Shown here in pieces: positions 56,167 through 64,000 of a stretch of 64,000 bases of DNA (positions within the stretch are counted from its first letter, which is position 1; the number at the start of each line of letters is the position of its first letter). Origin of the DNA: Coprinellus micaceus (taxonomy: Eukaryota > Basidiomycota > Agaricomycetes > Agaricales > Psathyrellaceae). Both the position numbers and the translations under genes were made by a program. Where the stretch lies: contig OX596335.1 of assembly GCA_951394405.1 (NCBI GenBank), forward strand, positions 5,270,001 to 5,334,000. Reading direction: 5' to 3'. The notes beneath the pieces are model-generated. The model saw only the letters and a program-made list of their open reading frames with translations. It searched no databases and had not been told where the DNA came from.

Positions 56167-57063
56167 TTATTGCCCACCTCGCAGGGTTTGTGCACCAGAA
56201 CAGTCCAGGTCGATAACCTGGAGGTGTTGCATAGATAGGGAGTCGACAGGAAACACCCTCGACTCGCCCAAAACGCTCTTGAGCCCGCGCACCTTGAGCG
56301 ATCGGATCGTCGCAACGCTCTTCGCTGGAATGGGGAGGAGACGAAGAAGCGGGGAAGTACTTGTTTGAACACCGAGCCTAAACGACACGTCCTGCCACAT
56401 GGCGGTACGGAGGATGTTGACTAGAGGAGCGATTGCCATCTGGAAGTTAGGTTCGTCGAGAGCATGTGGGTCAGCAACAGCGCAGGAGAGTACAATGGGG
56501 AGGGGGGCAGCGCGGGACAGGAAAATGGTGACCCGTTCAGTGATCAGATCCACGGATCTGTTGAAGGAAATCATTTGCCGTATTTGGGCGATCGGGAGGC
56601 CGTTATAACGAGGTCTAGGGAGCGAGTCGATATGGACGTGCCTCCATAGCGAGGGAATCCCAACTGCCAATTCACGCCACTCGTGACAGACATGGGTGAT
56701 GTTGACAATGGGGTGATCAAATGTCATCTTCTTGAACTCCATGCACCCCCGCGCCTCCTCATATAATTCCAGGGAGAAAGTGAAGACGTTAGCAAGGACG
56801 TCGAGAGGTAGATCCCGGACAGGTGAAAGGAGTGCTGAATGCAGGCGTATGAAGTCCTGGTGTGAACGGATGGCCCCGTCGGTCGCCACAGACCTCTGGT
56901 AAATATCATCGGGGGTTTCTTCATCGATAATTTGCCGCTTGCTCAGTAGATCGCGCAATGCTGACTGGTGGTCCTCGAGGATCGCCTTGATTATCGGGAT
57001 TTCATGAGATCGGGGAACATAGTTCGTGTAGAGGTAGCGGGTAAAGGGAGAGTCAAAGACCAT
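56167..57063 (-). CDS. truncated F-box protein (family member F)
   Basis: A 298-codon frame starting MVFDSPFTRYLYTNYVPRS, a diverged form of the family N-terminus. The F-box-like motif is LPLDVLANVFTFSLE at about residue 88, followed by HPIVNITHVCHEWRELAV and a Leu-Trp-Arg end. The frame stops at 56167, about half the length of the intact relatives, and the rest of the leucine-rich part is missing: the next gene ends convergently at 55881, only 285 bp away. It is either a truncated pseudogene or a short F-box protein without a full substrate-binding part. No internal stop or frameshift is seen before the end. Confidence 0.6.
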   Translation of the reverse strand: MVFDSPFTRYLYTNYVPRSHEIPIIKAILEDHQSALRDLLSKRQIIDEETPDDIYQRSVATDGAIRSHQDFIRLHSALLSPVRDLPLDVLANVFTFSLELYEEARGCMEFKKMTFDHPIVNITHVCHEWRELAVGIPSLWRHVHIDSLPRPRYNGLPIAQIRQMISFNRSVDLITERVTIFLSRAAPLPIVLSCAVADPHALDEPNFQMAIAPLVNILRTAMWQDVSFRLGVQTSTSPLLRLLPIPAKSVATIRSLKVRGLKSVLGESRVFPVDSLSMQHLQVIDLDCSGAQTLRGGQ

Positions 57064-59869
57064 GACGTAGATAACTCGATGAGTGTAGAATGGAGCGCAC
57101 TTAGAAGGTGAAAGCGACTAGATGAACAAAGGAATCCAACCACCGAGGATGATGTGGTCCGTGCGTTTCTGTCCTGAACGGTATATTGTTCCCACATCTA
57201 TTTGGGCATCTGCAGATGACGACACGAATCTCTTCTCGAACCACCACTACCGAGTCACTCGGAGGGCTTGACTGGGCCGACCACTCGTAGTAATCGAGCC
57301 TGAGCTCAACTTCTAATTCTCATGTTTCTTAGGTACCCCGTGCGGGTATGATTCATCGCTTCAGGTTTGGCCCGCTGACCACCTCCTCAACTTAGTACGG
57401 TAACTCGGGCTCGAGGCTCGAGCTAAATTTAGGTTCATCCACCCCGGTATACGGGCCTCCTTCTTCTTTCTAAATTCTCCCGCTGTCAACACTCGATCGC
57501 ACGTATACAGGTACACCCAAGATACACCATCATCGTGCCATGCGATTCTTTTCACCGTTGGGTGGCTACCTCCAGAAACCACTGGCATGGAGTGCCTATG
57601 GATCTGACACGGCGACTCTCGGCGCCACGCACCTTGCAGGATCGCCGGTGTAGTCTGTTTCGATTTCACCTGAATCTCCCCATTCGCACGAAACGCCACC
57701 GTGGTGTCGAAGTTCTCCACCACCGCTCGGTTAACTGGCTCTCTCCAAGTTGGGTAGGTTCTTCTCGAGAAGAACATCGCACACAAGCGACTGGAGGAAC
57801 TCCGCTTTTCTTCAACGGAACCCCTCTGGCCCCGTCCCCTGCGTCGTACGTCAACCCCATTTGATCTGGCTATGTTATATTCCGACTTACTTCCACTCCT
57901 TTTTTGAACCGACCTTCTACATTTACAGGACAATAATGACGGCCTTGTTATCTTCATCGCCAAAAAAATACCCGGTACAGGAACTCCTGGACACCTGTCC
58001 AGCGGGTTCAATCTATGGCTCTGCATTAAAGCGCAGGCCCGACCTCTTCCTTCTTTGAACCGTGTTATCCATTACCCCTTGGGACAGGATTCCTCGGATG
58101 GATGTACCTCCACCTCGCCTCGACTTCCCCACCGAAGGTGCGCCGGATGGAGGAACCCATGAGTATCTCGACGATCGACCTCGATGTCTGCAATGGGATC
58201 CTTGATAATAGCGACAATCTCTGGAGCGGTCGTTTACTCGAAAGGTCGTCAATTCGTGCGGAGTACGATATGATGGAATAGGCTGAGATGCGTCTCTGGC
58301 ACTCCTCCCGCTCTGGGTATTCATCGCCTTATACGCTATATGAGCGCCCCTCGGCAGTTGGATCGACATGTTCGGTACCCCCAATCTGAACGACGCTCTC
58401 TGATTGGCACCAATATCTGTATGGGCGTATCTGTATGGGTTGCCTCTTCTTCGCGCTACACGGTCAGGAGTTTTCACACCCGGTATGCGCTACGGCCGGA
58501 CGCTCTCCGTTCTACCAAATTATGACAACTTTGTTTTGGGTTGGTTCCGATACTACCAGTGACCTCTCCGAATACGACGGTCAGGGTATCATCCTGGGAT
58601 TAGCACCAAGTATCCCACTTCGCTCGCTCAGCTGACCGGGACCAGGATTCCCTAGAGAAACACAGGCAAATCCAAGGAACATTCGTAGAACACTCCCGAG
58701 AGTGCGCAACGGACGTCCCTTTCACTAGTGTTCGGCCGATTGCTTGGATCTCCTTTTAGCACCGGACGACGTCGATTCGATTCTCATGGCAATCGAGGGG
58801 GTTGTGGATGATACGTCGAGTGAGTCACTGAGGTGGGTCGTCGTTACGAATCCTCGGTACTTTCACTCACCCATCGGCTCCACCTTCTTTTCCAAGTGCC
58901 GTACCAGTGTGCATCATCAACCACGGGCTCCCCTGCGCTCTCGCTATGTCCTATGGCTTGATTCCGTCCGACTGGCGTCTCTCTCTTTCGTTTGACCCCG
59001 CTCCAGAGGGACCAGGAGCCCTCGTCCCAGGCTCCTCTATGAACCACCGATTGGACTATTCCAAGTTGATTCCAAGTGTTCCTAGTACTAGTTTCCTCGT
59101 CGTTCTGTGCATCCCCCTCCGCTACCTTTGCTCTGGGCTAACTTTGATCCGCGATTGGAGTACTGGGCACAACGGTATAAGTCGCGGGCGCTTAGCCCCA
59201 GAGCTCCGCATTGAAGTTATCTTCGAAGTTTACTCCGTTGGTCGACTGGGCGAAGCTCTAATCCTGTCCATTTGCGAGAGACCTTTTTTGCGGCGAAGTC
59301 GGTACGGTTCTTGCCAGCCCACACGTTCATGCGTCACCCGACGCCGTCTTTCAGTATTCGCAGTCCTTTCGCGTGCCCTCCAATTTCACGTTGCGTTCTC
59401 ACTTCTATGTGGCTCCTTCTTTCGCAGAATGTCACCCTCACTGCTCGTTATCACAATCACATCCACCCCCGCTGCTTGGCACAGCGTCCCGGGCAGGGAA
59501 GCTTATCGCCGATACAACGTCTCGTGGTAGTTCGGCGGTTCATAAGTCTCACCGGCTGGCTGCCACGGTGGGTTAATCAATGGTTGTAGCATGCGCGAAA
59601 GTCCTACGCGCATCTCGAGAAAATATCTGTGGCTAGGCTCAGTCATGAACTGAAGACCTCGGTCACAGGCCAACTCAGGACCTCGAACGATCAATCGTAA
59701 TTGGGAATCGTCAGGGATGACACGAGGATGAATACCTCCGTGGCGTCGCATGTTCCGAAGCTCATGGCCAAACGATGATCATCGATCGATTCGAACTCCA
59801 TTCCTCTTCCTCTCCCTCGCATCTAACCAGTTTAAATCGCAGCGAGTGAACCGACGCGCCGAGCCAGCT
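57064..59869. other. intergenic, no gene supported
   Basis: About 2.8 kb with open frames on both strands (the longest 57361-58026 minus and 58907-59530 plus). They have no recognised motif, and their composition (high Ser, Arg, Cys) is not typical of the confirmed genes here. It may contain relics that are too decayed to identify. Confidence 0.35.
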
Positions 59870-61779
59870 ATGGTCAAACCCACCGAGGTAAGAGAAACGG
59901 TACTATATCACTTCGATGTCGAGCTCATCGTGTCTAGATCGACCGCACCTTCGCTGAACGACTCATGACGAACTATGTAGCCACTCCTGATGAGGTTCCT
60001 CTCGTGAAGAGGATTATCGAGGATCATCGGGCGGTTATTCGGGACCTCCTCACTGAGGTGCAGGATCTCGAGTGGGCAATCGCTGAACTTGTCCGCCGGA
60101 AAGAAGTAGTCGAAGTTCTGGAACGGCACCATCGCGATATCGCCGCTCGTCACGCTGGGTTCTTATCCACCGCACGCGCGATCCCCCCTGAGATTTTATC
60201 CCTGGTTTTCACTTTCCTGCCGAAGAACCTTGAGCTTGCTATGGTTGAGGGCCCTAGCCAATCAGGCCGGAAACGCAACATTGGCACCAGCATCGTCAGG
60301 GTCAGCCATGTCTCACGACAATGGCGCGCCTTGGCCCTCAGTAACCCTCTATTGTGGGCTCAAATCCCGGTAGAATCCATACCTGTGTATCCAACACAAA
60401 CCCGCCCCCTGGACGGACGTCTAATTTCGTTCTCGAAGTGCATGGCGGCAAGAACCCGCATGGTCGCAGAATTCATATCTCGATCTGCGGGGTTGCCTAT
60501 CACATTCAAGATCACCGCGAGAGATCCCGCTCCGTCGGGGGATCCCACTCCGTCGAACGGAAACACATTCTTCGAGGCTGTGGCCCCACTCATCGACACC
60601 CTTCGGAGCGCACGATGGAAATGCGTCACCATCACGCTCTCCAGTACGCGTCAGAACTCTCCCTTTCGTCGGTTATTCCCAGTCCCTGCGCATAGTTCAG
60701 GGATATTGGAGAGCCTGCAAATACAATGTTTAACCTCCTTTACGAGGGAGAATCCGGACCTCGCTATGCCACTCTTCCCGGCACAAAGTCATCTTTTCAG
60801 GCTCGGGCACCTCGATATCGACCACCCCTCATACCTCTTATCCACGTCTGCCGCTCGTTTGAACTGGCCTTCTCTCACCGAACTCACACTAGGTCCTATT
60901 GCTGAGAACCACTCTCGAAGTCAAAGCCGATTCTTCACCGAGCACGCTCTGCGTGTGCTGGAAAAATGCAAGAGCCTCGTGAAATGCACCATCCGCGCCG
61001 AGAGTCGGTTGCTGCGCATAACTCCCAGCGCTCCCATCCAACCACTTCGTCCCGTAACCCTGCCTCATCTCCAGACAATCGTCGTTTGCGACGAATGGGT
61101 TCCCACAGATCTCCCCTCGGCACTCGTTCTACCGTCTCTCCAATGCGTAGATGTGGTCATCTACCATACCCAAGTGTGCCAACCCAGAGACGAACCGATG
61201 AGCCCACTGCCGTTGTTGATCACCCACTTCGGATTCCAGCTCACGGACGTTACCTTCAGCTATGGGGGTCTCACATCGACGGCGATCAGGCACTGCCTGG
61301 AGAATTTGCCAAATGTCATCTCGTTGGCAATGGTGTCTTCGAAGCATGAAATCGTCGAAGGTCCAGGTCTCGGATCGCGGTACTTCAACACCGACCATGC
61401 TGGCTGGATCGACGGGGCGCTCCTCGACCTGCTTACACCGAAGCTCGACAAAACCCGGACTCGACTCGTTGGGACGTGCCTGTGTCCAAAGCTGGAGGCA
61501 CTCACTTGCCTTGATATGCGCGAACCTGGTGTTCGTGTTGGGTGGATGAAGATGATTGGTGCAAGGCGGTCAACGGAACGGGGCGGAGCGATTACCTGGC
61601 TGCGCACCGCTAAGCTTCGGTTCTCTCCTCCCAGGCCACAAAGTCAAGTTGACGCAGAGGAGGGTTGGAGCGTGGACGATTCGAAGTACGCCTCGTCGGA
61701 GGATCTCGTACAGTGGATCCGGGGGTTGCCCGCCCATGGTATAATGATTGAGGTGGTGGGTGATAGTCGTTGGGATTAG
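59870..61779 (+). CDS. F-box protein (family member G, intact, two exons)
   Basis: Exon 1 (59870-59887) encodes MVKPTE. A 50-nt intron (GTAAGA donor, TCTAG acceptor) joins in phase 0 to exon 2 (59938-61779), which continues IDRTFAERLMTNYVATPDEV, matching the family N-terminus (DSPFAHRL-NYV). The total is 619 residues. A coiled coil at about 30-75 is followed by the F-box motif IPPEILSLVFTFLP near residue 88, with VRVSHVSRQWRALALSNPLL, and a leucine-rich C-terminal part ending in IMIEVVGD. It is most like the truncated gene at 56167 (shared IIEDHR/ILEDHQ and RDLL motifs), so members F and G form one subgroup. The presumed role is an SCF ubiquitin-ligase receptor. Confidence 0.85.
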
Positions 61780-62047
61780 GATATACAAAGTAAGAGTACC
61801 TTACAGAGCTAGGGAGTGAAAGAAGGGAAGCAGTACTGTATCTACGCGTCTTGGAATTTAGCTATGGAGTCTACGGGTATTACTACCATTCGAAATTGAG
61901 GTCAAAGTCTATGAAACCAACGATATGTACATTGAGGACATCCAAGGCATGTACTAAGAACGTATGGTGCAGGACAAACTGAGGGAAAAAGGCATAACAA
62001 GACATAGAGCATCGGCGGGTAGACAAAGCGAGAACGTATATACGAGC

Positions 62048-62920
62048 CTACAACTGCGAGCGAAGGTCTTGCAACTCGTAAAGCCGTCGTCGGACGGCGT
62101 ACGAGCAGCCAAAGAATAAGACCTTGGCACGCGGCCAGATGCGCTCCTCCGTGTCCACCATGATGCGCGTTAGCTCACGGACGAAGTCCTCATCGAGGAA
62201 TGCGCAGCTATCGATAATGAGCTCTGGCCCCTCCCATCCCGCGAGAATGTCTAGGAATCCTTCGAGTTGCGGAGGAATACGTCCAAGCGTGAGACGATCG
62301 CAGTCCGGTAAGTCCTCGATGGACGAGCAACCGCCCAGATAGAGCCCCTGCAGGTCGAAGCATGTGAGGAAGAAGGATAGTGATGGTCCGTGGGTATCGT
62401 TGACGACGAGTTCAGGTACTCGGATGCGTCCGTACGTGGTAATGCATGCCGGCGTATAGGGAGGATAGTCCGAGTTCGGGAGGGTGAATTGGGTGATGGA
62501 GATCCGCTTGGCTGCGCGCATATCCACCATGGCGTGGAAGAAGAACTCCATATCGACGTAGTCGTTAAAGTAGCTGCGGCATCGAGTTAAGTGCAAGAGG
62601 GTGAGTGATTTGGCGGTTGAGAGTGTAGCTTCAAGTGTTCTGGATCGGGAGTAGGTTGCAAGTAGGTCTTGAACGAAAACGGTACCGTCTATGATTAAGT
62701 GCTTGATGCTACCGTCGGTCTGGTAGAACTGGACGCGTTGGGAAGCGTTGACGTGCAGCTCCATTGCGCTCGAGCTGGACATGTCGGCTGTTCGGAACAC
62801 CACCGTATAATTGAACGGCGCGGTCCTGAAGTGTCAGTCAGACTAGGACGAAGTACGCTTCAGTGCAGTGTATACCGGGTATCTAGGGTGGGGATGTGTG
62901 GTATCCTGGAGGTAGGGAAG
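62048..62920 (-). CDS. leucine-rich, F-box/LRR-like C-terminal part (5' end unresolved)
   Basis: The main exon (62825-62048) encodes about 259 residues with regular leucine-rich content (KSLTLLHLTRCRSYFND; LSFFLTCFDLQGLYLGGCSS; LDILAGWEGPELIIDSCAF) and a polar end LYELQDLRSQL. A 50-nt intron (62826-62875; GTATAC donor, TTCAG acceptor) joins in phase to a short upstream exon encoding IPHIPTLDTR, itself preceded by a pyrimidine-rich acceptor near 62910. Exons further upstream, which should hold any F-box, were not found. The style is that of mushroom F-box/LRR proteins, but it is not closely related to the DSPFAHR family. Confidence 0.6.
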
Positions 62921-64000
62921 GAAGATTTGGTGGGGAGAAAAGGGTTTGCAAGTCTAGATAATATAAGATCCTGTGAATACGCAAAAGGGCAATATGAGAT
63001 GCGGATCCCGACCCTTTGCAGAACTCCTCTTACCTCAATGCTCCCCATTATGCCCACTATACTTTGTGACGAGATGCCTCAAGGTGTCCGCAGCTGGGCA
63101 ATTGGAAGTTGGGGATGTTAGCTTGCGACTGGCAGAACCTCCAGTCGCCTTCGCTCCACCAACCGTCCTACGTCTTAATGTCGACGTATATCTCCTAGAG
63201 TGAAGTCTCCGATTACGAAAACCATCTCAGAGTACAAGATTGTCGTTGATATACAGTCTCAAATGTCTGTCGCCGGACTCCCCGGCCCCAGGTAACCCGT
63301 GACTCTATTTACGCCACGGCGTGCAGGGACCCCTCGTGCCCGTTCACGCGCCCAGATAACGAGCCTGTTGTCCTGCAATTTCACATACCGACAAGCAGAG
63401 TGATGTCATACTAGGGTCAGGGGACGATACACAGCCAGTGCACCCCAGAAATGAGGTAGATACCCGCGTACTTCCGAGGGAACTGAGACCGCGTGTGCCG
63501 AGAAGCATGGGTTGAGTCATGGGCGCTTAATTTTTGCACAGCACTTTGAAGGTAATGTGCTCGCGCCCTGATGGGAGTTCGTGTCATCCCATACTGCAGG
63601 CACTTAAGCGATTCAGGTAAGGGTCTGCGAGGGGATATCGATAGAGTGGATGTTCTGATACGACTCATATGACCGCCATCCTACCCTGACGTCGACTGCA
63701 ATTGCGATTGCAAATCCTCTCCCCACAAATCGAGACACAGCTCCGGAACTCCGCTCATTGGATTCAATTACATACATAGTGGGCTTGTTTGCCATCGCCC
63801 TTTCCTCAAATTCTCATCGTGTCGTTTGTTCCGTATGCACGAAGTACCTTTCGCAGCGCTCACATCCTTAACCAATATTCGCCCTTTCGAACTTGCTTCG
63901 CGTCCGTTTTCATGGACGTACATGGAGCTATAAATTATATTCTAGACCATCTATTAAGTCCAGTACGAGCGTATGTACGAGTCTGGGGGAAACGGCGATT
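62921..64000. other. end region, nothing firmly supported
   Basis: Short open frames only. It may hold the 5' exons and promoter of the LRR-like gene on the minus strand. No repeat or RNA gene recognised. Confidence 0.35.

Noticed and set aside
58907..59530. 207-codon plus-strand frame with a LAPELRIEVI string suggesting an F-box
   Set aside because: The string is short, the family N-terminus and coiled coil are missing, and the rest has atypical composition.

Overview
The window is nuclear DNA of a filamentous basidiomycete, most likely an Agaricomycete. The evidence is genes split by many 48-69 nt GT-AG introns, a large family of F-box proteins starting with a Ser-Leu-Asp-Ser-Pro-Phe-Ala-His-Arg type N-terminus, a KDZ-class transposon with a CxC2-type transposase, and BTB/POZ, tetraspanin and acetate-transporter genes of fungal type. 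No rRNA or tRNA gene, CRISPR array or bacterial operon was seen.

Layout. 0-7.4 kb: the 3' part of an unassigned gene, a five-exon GPR1/FUN34/YaaH acetate-transporter-type gene (minus), weakly supported membrane-protein genes, and a BTB/POZ gene (minus). 9-16.8 kb: an F-box gene, a tandem broken copy of it, and a third intact F-box gene. 17.3-18.6 kb: two tandem, differently broken copies of a small gene with a C2H2-like zinc-finger tail. 19.7-23.0 kb: a nine-exon tetraspanin gene (minus) whose exon phases all close. 25.6-33.6 kb: an array of about three diverged repeat units (2-3 kb each) with conserved minus-strand peptide patches; the middle unit carries a 313-bp poly(A)-tailed insertion flanked by a 13-bp target duplication. 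33.6-46.0 kb: a complete KDZ-type DNA transposon of about 12.4 kb with inverted ends, a candidate 8-bp target duplication, subterminal 14-bp repeats, a cluster of 20-bp near-palindromes, the KDZ transposase and three accessory genes; it sits inside the last array unit. 46.9-51.3 kb: two more F-box genes (minus), one frameshifted. 52.9-55.9 kb: a 991-residue disordered protein. 56.1-63 kb: a truncated F-box gene, an intact two-exon F-box gene and an LRR-like gene.

The region reads as a rapidly turning-over accessory segment: seven members of one F-box family (four intact, three broken), nested mobile elements and decaying tandem duplications, set between a few conserved housekeeping-type genes. 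The least described material is the three accessory genes and repeat architecture of the KDZ element and the 25.6-33.6 kb array. Exon models were built by hand from splice signals and phase; no database search was run.
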